Below, piece by piece: positions 52,472 through 62,603 of a stretch of 64,000 nt of DNA (position 1 is the stretch's first letter; each line of letters opens with the position of its first letter). The notes below the pieces were generated by a model, which worked only from the letters and a program-made list of their open reading frames with translations, was not told where the DNA came from and did not search any database. Source of the DNA: Octadecabacter arcticus 238. GTDB taxonomy: Bacteria; Pseudomonadota; Alphaproteobacteria; Rhodobacterales; Rhodobacteraceae. The position numbers and the translations under genes are program-made. The stretch is from contig NC_020908.1 of the NCBI RefSeq assembly GCF_000155735.2, positions 4,959,501 through 5,023,500 of the forward strand, written 5' to 3'.

Positions 52472-53173
52472 ATGCACAGTGAACAGCCACATTTGCTGAT
52501 TGTCGATGATGATGAGCGTATCCGCGTGTTGTTGCAGAAATTTCTGGTGCGCAACGGGTTCCTCGTGACGGCCGCACGCGATGCAGCCCATGCACGGCGG
52601 ATTTTGGCGGGCTTGGATTTTGATATGCTTGTGCTGGATGTGATGATGCCCGGTGAAGACGGCGTGACGCTCTGCGCTGATCTGCGCCGTGAACGCGACA
52701 CGCCGATTTTGTTGCTGACTGCAAAGGCGGAGACTAGTGACCGGATCGCGGGACTTGAGGCGGGGGCAGATGATTACCTGGCCAAGCCGTTTGAACCCAA
52801 GGAATTATTGCTGCGGATCAATTCGATCTTGCGGCGCGTGCCGCCATCGGAAGCCGAAAGTGTCGTGCCCAAAGTGCTGCATCTGGGGCCGTTGCGCTAT
52901 GAGATGGAACGCGGCGAGATGTGGCGCGGCGAGGATTTGGTGCGGCTGACCGCGACAGAGGTTCAGTTGATGAAAATATTCTCGACCACGCCGGGGGAAG
53001 CGATAAGCCGTGAGGATTTGGTAGATCGTTTGGGTCGATCTGGCGGACAGGCGCAAGAGCGTGCTGTCGATGTGCAGATCACACGGTTACGCCGCAAACT
53101 GGAGGCGGACCCTAAACAGCCGCGCTATCTGCAGACGGTGCGGGGTGCGGGATATATGTTGGCGCCTGATTAA
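52472..53173 (+). CDS. petR: PetR, OmpR-family response regulator
   Basis: 233 aa. Receiver: LLIVDDDERIRVLLQKFLVRNGF, phospho-acceptor LVLDVMMPGEDGV, LLTAKAETSDRIAGLEAGADDYLAKPFEPKELLLRI. C-terminal winged helix: LTATEVQLMKIFSTTPGEAISREDLVDRLG..AQERAVDVQITRLRRKLEADPKQPRYLQTVRGAGYML. No cognate kinase nearby, as in R. capsulatus. Controls respiratory cytochrome genes by analogy. Confidence 0.9.
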   Translation: MHSEQPHLLIVDDDERIRVLLQKFLVRNGFLVTAARDAAHARRILAGLDFDMLVLDVMMPGEDGVTLCADLRRERDTPILLLTAKAETSDRIAGLEAGADDYLAKPFEPKELLLRINSILRRVPPSEAESVVPKVLHLGPLRYEMERGEMWRGEDLVRLTATEVQLMKIFSTTPGEAISREDLVDRLGRSGGQAQERAVDVQITRLRRKLEADPKQPRYLQTVRGAGYMLAPD

Positions 53174-53182
53174 GAGACGTAT

Positions 53183-53206
53183 GCCTCCGGCGGGAATATT
53201 TATGAG
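53183..53206. terminator. Terminator-like motif after petR
   Basis: GCCTCCGGCGGGAATATTTA, a variant of the motif after the GST gene. GCC-TCC-GGC can form a short stem followed by A/T-rich sequence. Confidence 0.45.
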
Positions 53207-53232
53207 ACAAAGGCAATGACGAGGGGGCCGAG

Positions 53233-54156
53233 ATGGTAACTGCATTGATTACGCATAAGGCGTGTTACGATCACGTAACGCCGCAAGGACATCCCGAGCA
53301 AGTGGCGCGGTTGGATGCGGTTTTGGGCGCGTTGGCTGGTATGGATTTGCTGCGCGTTGACGCGCCGTTGGCTGCGGATGACGATTTACTGCGCGCGCAT
53401 CCCAAGGGGCATGTTGATACGATCAAAGCAGCGGCCCCGTCCGAGGGGTGGCGGTCGTTGGATGCTGACACGCATATGTCTATTGGCACATTGGAGGCAG
53501 CGTATCGTGCGGCGGGTGGTGTCGTTAAGGCTGTCGATCTGGTGATGGCGGGCGAAGCTGGTAATGCATTTGCCGCGGTGCGCCCACCTGGACATCACGC
53601 AGAGCGCGAGACTGCGATGGGGTTCTGTTTCTTTGGCTCTGTTGCAGTGGCGGCCAAGCATGCCCTTGAATTCCACGGGTTGAAGCGTGTTGCGATATTG
53701 GATTTTGATGTGCACCACGGCAATGGTACGCAAGATTTGGTTGAAGGCGATGCGCGGATTCTATTCTGTTCGAGCCATCAGATGCCATTGTACCCCGGCA
53801 CGGGGGCGGCGCATGAAACTGGCGTCGGCAATGTTGTGAATGTGCCGCTGCCGGACGGCTGTGGATCGGCCAAATTCAGGGCCGCGTGGGAGCGCGAGGT
53901 GTTTCCGCGCGTTGAAGCGTTCAAGCCGGAGCTTTTGTTGATATCGGCAGGATTTGATGCGCATGCGGATGATCCATTGGCGGGGATGATGTTGCATGAG
54001 GACGATTTCGCGTGGATCACTGGCAAGCTATGTGATCTGGCGGACAAGCATTGTTCAGGCCGTGTGGTATCCGCGCTTGAGGGCGGTTATGATCTTGAAG
54101 CCTTGGGCCGTTCGGCGCGGGCGCATGTAGACACATTAAAGGAGCGCGCGCGATGA
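53233..54156 (+). CDS. Histone deacetylase-family amidohydrolase
   Basis: 307 aa, class II-like. HPEQVARLDAVLGAL; TAVRPPGHHAE-type motif AAVRPPGHHAERETAMGFCFFGSVAVAAKHAL (active-site His pair); VAILDFDVHHGNGTQDLVEGD (Zn ligands D and H); LLISAGFDAHADDPLAGM (Zn D). Hydrolyses an acetylated amine or polyamine, cytoplasmic. Overlaps xseB by 4 bases. Confidence 0.93.
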   Translation: MVTALITHKACYDHVTPQGHPEQVARLDAVLGALAGMDLLRVDAPLAADDDLLRAHPKGHVDTIKAAAPSEGWRSLDADTHMSIGTLEAAYRAAGGVVKAVDLVMAGEAGNAFAAVRPPGHHAERETAMGFCFFGSVAVAAKHALEFHGLKRVAILDFDVHHGNGTQDLVEGDARILFCSSHQMPLYPGTGAAHETGVGNVVNVPLPDGCGSAKFRAAWEREVFPRVEAFKPELLLISAGFDAHADDPLAGMMLHEDDFAWITGKLCDLADKHCSGRVVSALEGGYDLEALGRSARAHVDTLKERAR

Positions 54157-54389
54157 GTGCAGACGTAAAGAGCATGAGTTTCGAGGACGCGCTGCGCGAG
54201 CTGGAACAGGTAGTCGGCAAGTTGGAGCGTGGCGAGGTTCCTCTCGACGAGTCTATTGCGCTGTATGAACGCGGGGCCGCCTTGAAGAAACGCTGTGAGG
54301 CGAAGCTGAAAGAGGCCGAAGAAAAGGTCGCTAAGTTGACTTTGGATGGTGACGGGCAACCGACGGGTACGGAACCTTTGGATGGCTGA
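54153..54389 (+). CDS. xseB: Exodeoxyribonuclease VII small subunit
   Basis: 78 aa. MSFEDALRELEQVVGKLERGEVPLDESIALYERGAALKKRCEAKLKEAEEKV is the complete XseB helical hairpin. Partner of XseA in single-strand DNA degradation. Located before ispA and dxs, the standard gene order, and overlaps ispA by 8 bases. Confidence 0.95.
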   Translation: MSADVKSMSFEDALRELEQVVGKLERGEVPLDESIALYERGAALKKRCEAKLKEAEEKVAKLTLDGDGQPTGTEPLDG

Positions 54390-55251
54390 TGCATTGAAAG
54401 ATGCGTTGAAGTATGCCGCAGAGGTTGTTGAGGCAGCAATCGCGGCAGCCGTGCGGCCAGTGAAAACACCTATCCCCGAAGCGATGATGTATGCAGTGCG
54501 TGGCGGAAAATCGTTGCGCGGGTTTCTGGTTCTTGAGGGCGCGCGTTTACACGGCGTTCAGGAGCGGATCGCGGCACCGATTGCTGGCGCAATCGAGGCG
54601 ATGCACGCCTATTCCCTGATCCATGATGATTTGCCCTGTATGGATGACGACGATCTGCGACGTGGCAAGCCAACGGTGCACCGCAAGTGGGACGAGGCGA
54701 CGGCGGTGCTGACCGGTGATGCGTTGCAGGCCTTGGCGTTTGAATTGATTATGCTGGCAGATATCACGCCAGAGACGAAGGTCGTTCTGGCGCATATGTT
54801 GGCTGTTGATGCTGGTGAGCGCGGAATGGTTGGCGGGCAAGCCGCGGATATCGCAGCGGAGTCGGCGGCTGCGGCGCTGACGCTGGGTGAGATTGAAAGT
54901 TTACAGGCCAAAAAGACTGGTGCGTTGGTTGAATGGGCCTGTGCGGCAGGGCCACGAATTGCTGGCGCGGACGAAATGCCAATGCGCCAGTACGGACGTG
55001 CGCTGGGCCGTGCATTTCAGATTGCCGACGATATTCTGGATGTAACAGGCGACGCGGAGGCGGTTGGTAAGGCCGTCGGGAAGGATCATGCTGCGGGTAA
55101 GGCCACCTTTGTCTCGCTTTTAGGGCTGGATGGGGCGAAAAGCCGCGCAGTTGAGTTAGTGGACGAAGCATGTGATGCATTAGATGTCTATAGAGAGGCG
55201 GCTAACACATTGAAGGCTGCTGCGCGGTTTGTCGTGCAACGCACACATTGA
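54382..55251 (+). CDS. ispA: Farnesyl/geranyl diphosphate synthase
   Basis: 289 aa from ATG 54382 (MADALKDALKYAAEVV). Conserved GGKSLRGFLVLEGARL; first aspartate-rich motif SLIHDDLPCMDDDDLRRGKPTVHR; GGQAADIA; second motif AFQIADDILDVTGDAEAVGKAVGKDHAAGKATFVSLLG. Condenses IPP with DMAPP and GPP. Coupled to xseB and followed by dxs, so the operon feeds isoprenoid chains for quinones, carotenoids and undecaprenyl lipids. Confidence 0.95.
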   Translation: MADALKDALKYAAEVVEAAIAAAVRPVKTPIPEAMMYAVRGGKSLRGFLVLEGARLHGVQERIAAPIAGAIEAMHAYSLIHDDLPCMDDDDLRRGKPTVHRKWDEATAVLTGDALQALAFELIMLADITPETKVVLAHMLAVDAGERGMVGGQAADIAAESAAAALTLGEIESLQAKKTGALVEWACAAGPRIAGADEMPMRQYGRALGRAFQIADDILDVTGDAEAVGKAVGKDHAAGKATFVSLLGLDGAKSRAVELVDEACDALDVYREAANTLKAAARFVVQRTH

Positions 55252-55287
55252 GCGTCTTGAACTGTAATTGCTGAAGGATGGCCTGAT

Positions 55288-57195
55288 ATGGCTGAGAGAC
55301 CAAAGACCCCGCTTTTGGATCAGATCGATCTGCCGAGTGACCTAAACGGGTTGTCCGATTTGCAGTTGCGCACGCTCGCCGATGAGTTGCGGGCAGAGAC
55401 GATTTCGGCTGTGTCAGAAACCGGCGGACATTTGGGGGCCGGGCTTGGTGTAGTTGAATTGACCGTGGCGCTGCATGCGGTTTTTGATGCGCCCAAGGAC
55501 AAGATTGTCTGGGACGTGAGCCACCAGACCTATCCGCACAAAATCCTTACAGGACGGCGGGACGGAATCCGCACCTTGCGTCAAAAGGACGGGTTGAGCG
55601 GGTTCACCAAGCGGTCTGAATCGCCTTACGATTGCTTTGGTGCGGCGCATTCATCCACGTCGATTTCTGCCGCCCTCGGCTTTGCTGTTGCGCGGGATTT
55701 GGGTGGTGAGGGTGGCGACGCGATTGCGGTCATAGGCGATGGGGCAATGTCTGCGGGCATGGCCTACGAGGCATTGAACAACGCAGGGCATTTAAAGAAA
55801 CGTCTGATCGTAATTTTGAACGACAATGAAATGTCGATTGCACCGCCCGTCGGGGCGATGTCGTCATATTTGTCGCGGCTTTATGCGGGTGATCCGTTTC
55901 AGGAATTTAAGGCGGCGGCCAAAGGTGCCGTTTCGTTCTTGCCCGGACCTTTGCAAGAAGGCGCGCGGCGGGCCAAGGACATGTTAAAGCATATGACCGT
56001 TGGCGGCACTTTGTTTGAGGAGTTGGGCTTTTCGTATCTGGGGCCAATTGACGGGCACGATATGGAACAATTACTGTCGGTCCTGCGGACCGTGAAAACC
56101 CGCGCAACGGGGCCGATCCTGATCCATGCGATCACTAAAAAAGGTAAGGGCTACGCTGAAAATCGCGCGGATCGCGGTCATGCGACGGCGAAGTTCGATG
56201 TTGTCACGGGCGAGCAGAAGAAGACGCCGAGCAATGCGCCATCCTACACGTCGGTGTTTGCGGAAAGCCTGATCAAACAGGCGACCAAGGACGACAAGAT
56301 CGTGGCGGTGACGGCGGCGATGCCAGACGGCACAGGCTTGGATCGGTTCATGTCACGGTTTGCGTCGCGTTGTTTTGATGTCGGAATTGCCGAACAACAT
56401 GCGGTGACATTTTGTGCCGGCCTTGCGGCGGGTGGGATGAAGCCATTTTGCACGATATATTCGACGTTCCTGCAACGCGGGTACGACCAGATCGTGCATG
56501 ATGTGGCCATTCAGCGCTTGCCTGTGCGGTTTGCAATTGATCGCGCCGGGCTTGTCGGCGCTGATGGCGCGACCCATGCGGGATCGTTTGATGTGGCGTT
56601 TCTGGCGAACCTTCCGGGATTTGTCGTGATGGCCGCCGCTGACGAGGCTGAGTTGACGCGCATGGTCGCGACAGCTGTGGCCCATGACAGCGGACCTATC
56701 GCGTTCCGGTTTCCACGTGGTGAAGGTGTCGGTGTTGAAATTCCCGATGACGCGCAGCCGCTGGAAATTGGCAAAGGCCGGATGATCCGCGAAGGGTCTA
56801 GGGTTGCTATTTTGTCGTTCGGCACACGGTTGCAAGAAGTTGAAAAAGCCTGCGAAGCGCTGGCCGCGAAAGGTATCACGCCGACGGTTGCGGACGCACG
56901 GTTCGTCAAGCCGTTAGACCGTGAAATGATCCTTGGGTTGGCCCGCGATCACGAGGCGCTGATCACCGTCGAAGAGGGCGCAGTCGGCGGGTTCGGGTCA
57001 CATGTGGCGCAATTGCTGGCCGAAGAAGGCGTGTTCGATCACGGCCTGAAATTTCGGTCCATGGTGTTTCCAGACATCTTCATCGACCAAGCGGGCCCGC
57101 GCGAAATGTATGAAGTTGCAGGCATGAACGCTGAACATATCGAGGCGAAAGTGCTGGATGTTTTGGGAGTCGGCGTGATTGGCAAACGCGCCTAG
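55288..57195 (+). CDS. dxs: 1-deoxy-D-xylulose-5-phosphate synthase
   Basis: 635 aa, full length. [50 protein letters not shown] motif [39 protein letters not shown]; transketolase pyrimidine domain [67 protein letters not shown]. First enzyme of the MEP pathway, condensing pyruvate and glyceraldehyde 3-phosphate. Convergent with the ion channel; the stop codons almost overlap (57192-57195). Confidence 0.97.
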   Translation: MAERPKTPLLDQIDLPSDLNGLSDLQLRTLADELRAETISAVSETGGHLGAGLGVVELTVALHAVFDAPKDKIVWDVSHQTYPHKILTGRRDGIRTLRQKDGLSGFTKRSESPYDCFGAAHSSTSISAALGFAVARDLGGEGGDAIAVIGDGAMSAGMAYEALNNAGHLKKRLIVILNDNEMSIAPPVGAMSSYLSRLYAGDPFQEFKAAAKGAVSFLPGPLQEGARRAKDMLKHMTVGGTLFEELGFSYLGPIDGHDMEQLLSVLRTVKTRATGPILIHAITKKGKGYAENRADRGHATAKFDVVTGEQKKTPSNAPSYTSVFAESLIKQATKDDKIVAVTAAMPDGTGLDRFMSRFASRCFDVGIAEQHAVTFCAGLAAGGMKPFCTIYSTFLQRGYDQIVHDVAIQRLPVRFAIDRAGLVGADGATHAGSFDVAFLANLPGFVVMAAADEAELTRMVATAVAHDSGPIAFRFPRGEGVGVEIPDDAQPLEIGKGRMIREGSRVAILSFGTRLQEVEKACEALAAKGITPTVADARFVKPLDREMILGLARDHEALITVEEGAVGGFGSHVAQLLAEEGVFDHGLKFRSMVFPDIFIDQAGPREMYEVAGMNAEHIEAKVLDVLGVGVIGKRA

Positions 57196-57964
57196 GGCTG
57201 CTTCGGTAGGCGCTTTTCGATCGCTTCAAGACGCACAAGGACTTCGTCGCGATAGGTGTCGGTTGCAGCGTTTGATTCTTCGTGGTGGGCGTCTTGCATT
57301 GAGTTGACGATCAGGCCGACAAGCAGGTTCACCACCGCAAAAGTCGTGACCATGATGAACGGAATGAAGAACGCCCATGCGTATTGGAACTCAACCATCA
57401 CTGGGCGCACGATGCCCATCGACCAGCTTTCCAATGTCATGATTTGAAACAGGCTGCAGGCGGAATGGCCCAAGCTGCCGAACCATTGCGGGAACGTTTC
57501 GCCGAACATTTTGTTGCGATCACCGACCCGATGTAAAAGATCAGAGACATCAACATGAACACGCTGCCCATGCCGGGCAAAGCGGTCAAAAACCCTTCTA
57601 CGACGCGGCGCAAGCTTGGCACTGCTGAGACGACGCGAAGCACTCGAAGAATACGAAGCGCGCGCAATACCGAGAACGCCTGCGCCGCAGGGATTAGTGC
57701 AATTCCAACGATTACAAAGTCAAAGACATTCCAGCCAGACCTAAAGAAGCGGAAATGCTGCGTAAAGAGTTTTGCCAGAATTTCGAGCACGAAAATCCAC
57801 AGACAGATCGTGTCGAGCGTGTCGATCAACGTGCCCGCGTTGTTCATGATTGTGTCTGAAGACTCTAAGCCAAGAATCACTGCATTGAACAGAATAACGC
57901 CAATAATCATTTTTTGGACCCAATTGGTCGCCAGAATTTGCGCGGTCTTCTCTCGTACTGTCAT
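57192..57964 (-). pseudogene. Bacterial voltage-gated sodium channel (BacNav), single frameshift
   Basis: MTVREKTAQILATNWVQKMIIGVILFNAVILGLE (S1); FVLEILAKLFTQ (S2); [15 protein letters not shown] (S3); [28 protein letters not shown] (S4 with gating arginines); S5. After VIATK one base is missing from an A-run near 57508; the next frame continues [34 protein letters not shown] (pore, selectivity filter LESW), S6 [27 protein letters not shown], and a C-terminal coiled coil. Otherwise complete at about 257 residues. Recent pseudogene, phase variation or sequencing error. Confidence 0.88.
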
Positions 57965-58023
57965 CAATGGCCCCTTGGTTGAAATTCATATGGCTATTGG
58001 ATTCCCCAAGGGCAAGTCGCGCA

Positions 58024-58881
58024 CTATGGATTTCCGGTTTCTGCCGCCAGAAGCGCGGCAAGGCCCGCGCGGTAATCGGGATAAGTCAATTTTACACCGA
58101 GATCGGTTTTTATCCGGTCGTTGCGAACCTTTTTACTTTCGGCATAAAAACTACGCGCCATTGGCGTCAGATCAGCATTGGCGAAATCTTGCTCTGGCGG
58201 GATTGGCAGGCCAAGCAATTCAGCGGCATGTGCGATGACGTCTTGGGGCGGGGCTGGATCATCATCGCACAGATTATAGATCGCACCCGGGTTTGGTTGC
58301 GCGATGGAAGCGGCAAGCGTTTGGGCGATGTCCGCCACGTGGATACGGCTGAAGACCTGACCGTCTTTGATAATGCGCCGTGCCGTGCCGTTGCGCACTT
58401 TGGAAAATGGCCCACGACCGGGTCCGTAAATTCCTGCAAGTCGGAAAATATGAAGTGGCAGGCCGAGCAATTGCCAAGCCAATTCGGCGTCCACCCGCAT
58501 CTGACCGCGTTTCGTAGACGGGCTGAGGGGCGTGTTCTCATCGACCCAGCCCCCGTCATGATCGCCGTAAACGCCTGTCGTAGACAGATAACCAACCCAT
58601 TCAAATTGGTCGCGACGGTCAGCAATTTCGTCGCGCAATTCGTTAAGGACTGGATCGCCGGCCTCGGAAGGACCGGCAGAAATCAACAGGTGTGTTGCGG
58701 ATTTAAGCGCTGGCGTGAGGTCCGCACCCGGCCAAATGCGCGGCTCGATCCCTTCTGCCATCAGCGCGGCGGCCTTATCTTCACTGCGAGTCGTTCCGAT
58801 CACGCGCCAATCATCGGGCAAGAGCGTTGTAAGCGCGCGGGCTGAATAGCCGTGGCCAAAGGACAGGAGAGTTTTTGTCAT
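58024..58881 (-). CDS. SDR-family NAD(P)-dependent epimerase-like protein (YeeZ type)
   Basis: 285 aa. N-terminal nucleotide loop LLSFGHGYSARALTTLL (GxGxxA variant with HGY), WVGYLSTTGVYGDHDGGWVDENTPLSPST (the TTGVYG of YeeZ-like proteins), FRLAGIYGPGRGPF, SRIHVADIAQTLAASI. Substrate unknown. Typical length. Confidence 0.88.
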   Translation of the reverse strand: MTKTLLSFGHGYSARALTTLLPDDWRVIGTTRSEDKAAALMAEGIEPRIWPGADLTPALKSATHLLISAGPSEAGDPVLNELRDEIADRRDQFEWVGYLSTTGVYGDHDGGWVDENTPLSPSTKRGQMRVDAELAWQLLGLPLHIFRLAGIYGPGRGPFSKVRNGTARRIIKDGQVFSRIHVADIAQTLAASIAQPNPGAIYNLCDDDPAPPQDVIAHAAELLGLPIPPEQDFANADLTPMARSFYAESKKVRNDRIKTDLGVKLTYPDYRAGLAALLAAETGNP

Positions 58882-58934
58882 GCCTCTTGGTCGCGCAAGA
58901 TGTCGAGCGGTGCAAGGTGTGTTATGATCTAATC

Positions 58935-59110
58935 ATGACAGATCATGATCTAAATCTAGAGGGCGCTTATGCGCTGAAGACGCCGCAGGATACCAAGCGG
59001 CTGTACGTAGCTTGGGCTGATACCTACGACGATTATTTCAGCGATGCGCAGGGCTATTTGATCCCGCGCGAAGTGGTGCGGGTTTACACCGGTGCAGGCG
59101 GGCGTGGTCG
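58935..59110 (+). pseudogene. Class I SAM methyltransferase, N-terminal half (split gene)
   Basis: ATG 58935: MTDHDLNLEGAYALKTPQDT, KRLYVAWADTYDDYFSDAQG, YLIPREVVRVYTGAGGRG, then the frame leaves the family. The continuation is found at 63712-64000. Roseobacter homologues run ...AGGRG-P-VLDVGAGTG... at this point, so the interruption falls just before SAM motif I. Confidence 0.85.
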
Positions 59111-59165
59111 GCGATTTCAATGGGTCGACGGAACACTTTAGTCTTTAGCCAAAGATGGAGTGTAA
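59111..59165. other. Junction sequence between methyltransferase and IS630
   Basis: About 55 bases of unknown origin, possibly the end of a further mobile element. Confidence 0.3.
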
Positions 59166-60332
59166 TACCAACGGCCGAATTAAGTGACCCTTGCCCATTC
59201 TCGATCTGTGATTGAACTTATTCGCTCTGGGTCGTTCGCAAAGAAGTTCCAAGCTTGTGCACATTTGTCGAGTATTTCGTCATAGGTGTCGAAGACTGTG
59301 ATTGCGAGTTTATTGGCTCGCAGATAAGCCCAGACGTTTTCCATGGGGTTGAGTTCTGGTGAATACGGTGGCAGCTTAACGAGCGTAATTTTATCTGGCA
59401 CCTGTAAACAATTTGCGCCATGCTACCCCGCCCCATCAACAATCAGCAAGGCATGTGAGCCGGGTGCGACAGCTTTTGCGATCTCATCAAGATGCAGCCC
59501 CATAGCCTCGGCGTTGACGTAGGGCAGGACGAGACCTGCGGCGGTACCACGTGCGGGACAAGCGGCACCAAAGATATAACTCCATTTGAAGCGTATATCA
59601 CGGGGTGCGCGCGGGCGAGTTCCACGCTTGGCCCATTTACGGGTGAGTGTCCCCTGTTGTCCAACGCGGGCTTCATCTTGGAACCATACTTCAAGAGGCT
59701 TCCCCTTTGCATGTTCTGGCAGAGTATCGTTTACGAGGCTCGCAAAGTTTTTTTAAAAGCCTGCTGCGCTTCGCGATCAGTTTTCGGATGCTCTGGACGC
59801 ACAGACAGGCGGCGAAAGCCATGCTTGGTTAGATATTTCCCAATCGTACGCACATGCAGTTTCACGTCGAACTCCTCTTCAACACGAGCCTGCAAGTCGA
59901 CACAACGCCATCGTACTACGCCATCTTTTACTGGGTCGGGCCCGGCCTCCACCCACGCCACAAATTGCGCCTGTTGCTTGGGCGACAACCGTGGTTTTGC
60001 CCCCTTGCCATTCCGATCCGATAACCCCTCAATGCCTTCTGCGTTAAAGCGATGCGCCCAATCCCGAAGTGTTTGTCGATCCATACCACTGCTGCGGGCA
60101 GCCGTTTCACGATCCACCCCATCAAGCACCAGCGCTATGGCCAGTAGTCGCCGTACAACCCGCCCATCCTTGGTTCGCTTTGCCGCACGGCGCAAATCTT
60201 TCGCAGACATATCCGTGCGCGTAATTTTTATGGCTCCACCCATGAGCACCTCCCAATCTATGGAGGTCATTGATTCAGAGTTTACCAAAAATTAAAACCA
60301 AAAAAATGAGTCAGATATTCTGGCCGCTGGTA
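59166..60332 (-). mobile_element. IS630-family element
   Basis: Ends CCAACGGCC (left) and GGCCGCTGG (right), each flanked by TA, the IS630/Tc1 target dinucleotide. Carries a two-frame transposase gene with one nonsense codon. Confidence 0.85.
59180..60288 (-). pseudogene. IS630 transposase in two frames, with an amber codon
   Basis: First frame (59731-60288): homeodomain-like HTH, MSAKDLRRAAKRTKDGRVVR, GMDRQTLRDWAHRFNAEGIE, RTIGKYLTKHGFRRLSVRPE. At an A7 run (TTTTAAAAAAAC, near 59750) a -1 shift continues FASLVNDTLPEHAKGKPLEV, WFQDEARVGQQG (D), LIVDGAG then TAG then HGANC (the second D motif is normally DGAGWH), and VKLPPYSPELNPMENVWAYL (E). The A7 shift may be programmed; the TAG replacing W is not. 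Confidence 0.88.
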
Positions 60333-60338
60333 TAAGTT

Positions 60339-60971
60339 ATGGCCTATCGTCGCCGCGTATTTTTCACGGACAAGCAGAAGTCGGAGATTTGGGACCCTCT
60401 CAGCGATGCTGAGCATCGCCTGCCGGGCAGTGGATGGCAACGTGGAGAGTCGATGAGCTCGATTGGCCGTGTGTTTGATCGGGGGTCATCATCAATTTAC
60501 CCGCTGTTTGAGCGGACTGGCAGCATCCGTCCTGCGGACCGCATCAGGTCGCGGCTTGCTCTAACCCCGATCGATCGAGAGGAGATATCGAGGGGCCTTC
60601 GAGCGCAGGTGTCCCTGCGGTCTATCGCACGAAGTTTGAAGCGATCAGCCTCCACAATCAGCCGTGAAGTCCGGCGCAACGGAGGGATCAAAGACTATCG
60701 TGCCGCGCCTTCAGATGTCGCAGCCTGGGATCGCTCTCACCGCCCGAAGCTGTGCAAGCTGGCAGGCAACGCCTATCTCTGTCCACTGCCCGGCAACACA
60801 TGCTTGCATGTGTGAGAGGGGGCGATATCGACTAAGCTGATCCGCATGTGGTCCCCGCAACAAATCGCAGGTTGGCTGATGCGAGAACATCCCGATGATG
60901 AGAACAAGCGCGTTTCTCACGACGATCTGCCGAAGCTTTTTTATCCAAATTCGTGGCGTACTTTAGAAGGA
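60339..60971 (+). pseudogene. IS30-family transposase, first part (interrupted)
   Basis: MAYRRRVFFTDKQKSEIWDP, MSSIGRVFDRGSSSIYPLFE, LTPIDREEISRGLRAQVSLR, SIARSLKRSASTISREVRRN, then frame changes, IRMWSPQQIAGWLMREHPDDENKRVSH and FFIQIRGVL followed by TAG. A different IS30 subtype from those at 9.8 and 25.5 kb. IS5 interrupts it at 60972; it resumes at 62163. Confidence 0.85.
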
Positions 60972-62162
60972 GAGGCCTCTGCATAAGTCTGGGATTCCCC
61001 TGAAGGTTTAATTTTGCTATTTTAAAGCCATGCAGAAGCCATTTTCCACCCAACCCGAACTCTTCATTACCAGCGCTGATCTTGAGCATGCGAGCCTGCA
61101 AGGGTTGGACGGTGCCGAGGCGATTTTGGACTGGGTAAAGCTCGAACAAATCATGGCCGAAATCTATGCCAGCAAGACTGGCCGTCCGAGCTATCCATTG
61201 CTGACTTTACTCCGCGCGTCATTGCTGGGCATCTGATATCGCTTGAGTGATGCTGAGCTGGCTCTGTCCCTGTTTCGCGATCTGTTGTTCAGGAAATTCT
61301 GTCACCTCGAATTGGGTGGGGATGTCCCTGACGCCACTACCATTGGGCGCTTTCGGGCGAGGTTGATGGAACTGGGCCTGTGGGAGGTTTTACTGGGCGA
61401 AGTGAACCGCCAACTTGAAGCAAAACATATCATCATGACTGAAGGTCGCATCAATATCATCGATGCCACTCCGGTTGAAGCGGCGCAGTCGGGGTACGGC
61501 AAAGACGCCAATGATGAACCCACGCGCGACAAGGATGCGGGCTGGCACGTAAAGGCCGACAGTCGCGGTAATATAAAGTCCACCTACGGCTACTCGGTCC
61601 ACACTGGCGTCGACGAAGATGGCTTCATCCACCGCCAAACGGTCACACCAGGCAATGCCCATGACAGTACCGAACGGGACACGCTATTGCTGGGCGACGA
61701 GGCAGCGCTTTACGCGGATGCCGCCTATTCTTCGCAAGCCACACGCGAAAAATTGGCGCAGTTTGGTATTGATGATCAAGTGCAGCGCAAGGGCTATCGG
61801 GGCCACCCTTTGTCCAAAGCGGATTTGGTCCGCAACAAAGAGATTGCCGTGATCCGCTCCGGCGGCGAGCGCCCCTTTGCCACCTATAAATCCCGCTATG
61901 GATTGGCTCGAACGCGGCTGAGGGGGCTGGCTAAAAACCTGACCCTGTTCGGCCTGGCAGCCATCGCCCATAATATCGCGAAGGGGGCAAAGTTCTTGGC
62001 GCTCTACGGCCTGCCAGACCGGAACCCACTGGATAAGTGCGACCAAAATCAAAAAATAACGCCTGAAACCCAACGCTACAGACACCTAAGAGCGTAAACA
62101 CAGGCAGCTTTTGGAAACACATGACCAACGGGAACCCAAACAACAGGTTATGCTGAGGTCTC
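60972..62162 (+). mobile_element. IS5-family element with 5-bp TSD
   Basis: Ends GAGGCCTCTGCATAAG and (right, inverted) GAGACCTCAGCATAAC, flanked by AAGGA at 60967-60971 and 62163-62167. 1191 bp. Excision restores ...FFIQIRGVL*KELLAHLRATR of the IS30 host. Confidence 0.9.
61030..62097 (+). pseudogene. IS5-family transposase with one UGA
   Basis: MQKPFSTQPELFITSADLEH, RPSYPLLTLLRASLLGI, TGA (61234-61236, normally a W codon), YRLSDAELALSLFRDLLFRK. DDE: INIIDATPVEAAQSG (D), LYADAAYSSQATREKL (D), ERPFATYKSRYGLARTRLRG (E). One nonsense codon in an otherwise complete 355-residue frame. Confidence 0.9.
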
Positions 62163-62560
62163 AAGGAATTACTAGCGCATCTACGGGCAACGCGGGCCAT
62201 CCGCCGATCTCGCCATGCCACCATGAAGCGTAGTGGTCTGGGCCAACCTCCCGGTGATTGCTGCGCAATCGCCTGCCGGTCAATGGTTCAACGACGCAAT
62301 ATCGATCCTTGACAGGCCAGCCGAGGTGGAAGATCGGGCCGTGCCTGGTCATTGGGAGGGTGAGCTCATCGCAGGATCTGGCAACAGCTTCATCGCAACA
62401 TTGGTCGAACGGAGCACGCGCTACGTGATGCTGGCAAAGGTTGGCAACAAAGACAGCCACAACGTCATTCAGGCGCTGATCAAGTAGCCCCGTAAGCTGT
62501 CCAAAGAGCTGTATCGCTCCCTGACTTCGGACCGTGGGTCGGAGATCGCTGGGCATCCTT
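62163..62560 (+). pseudogene. IS30-family transposase, continuation
   Basis: KELLAHLRATRAIRRSRHAT, MKRSGLGQP, then RPAEVEDRAVPGHWEGELIA, GSGNSFIATLVERSTRYVML (first D region partly altered: HWEGEL instead of HWEGDL), TAG after ALIK, LTSDRGSEIAGHP (second D). Ends against the IS110 element; the third catalytic residue is missing. Confidence 0.85.
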
Positions 62561-62603
62561 GGGCTTTGGGCCCGCATGACAAGACAAGGTTAGGAAGAGA
62601 CAC

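Noticed and set aside
59106..59141. GGRGRRFQWVDGTL as a natural C-terminus of a small protein
   Set aside because: The first 58 residues match a methyltransferase whose other half lies at 63.7 kb, so this is a read-through tail.
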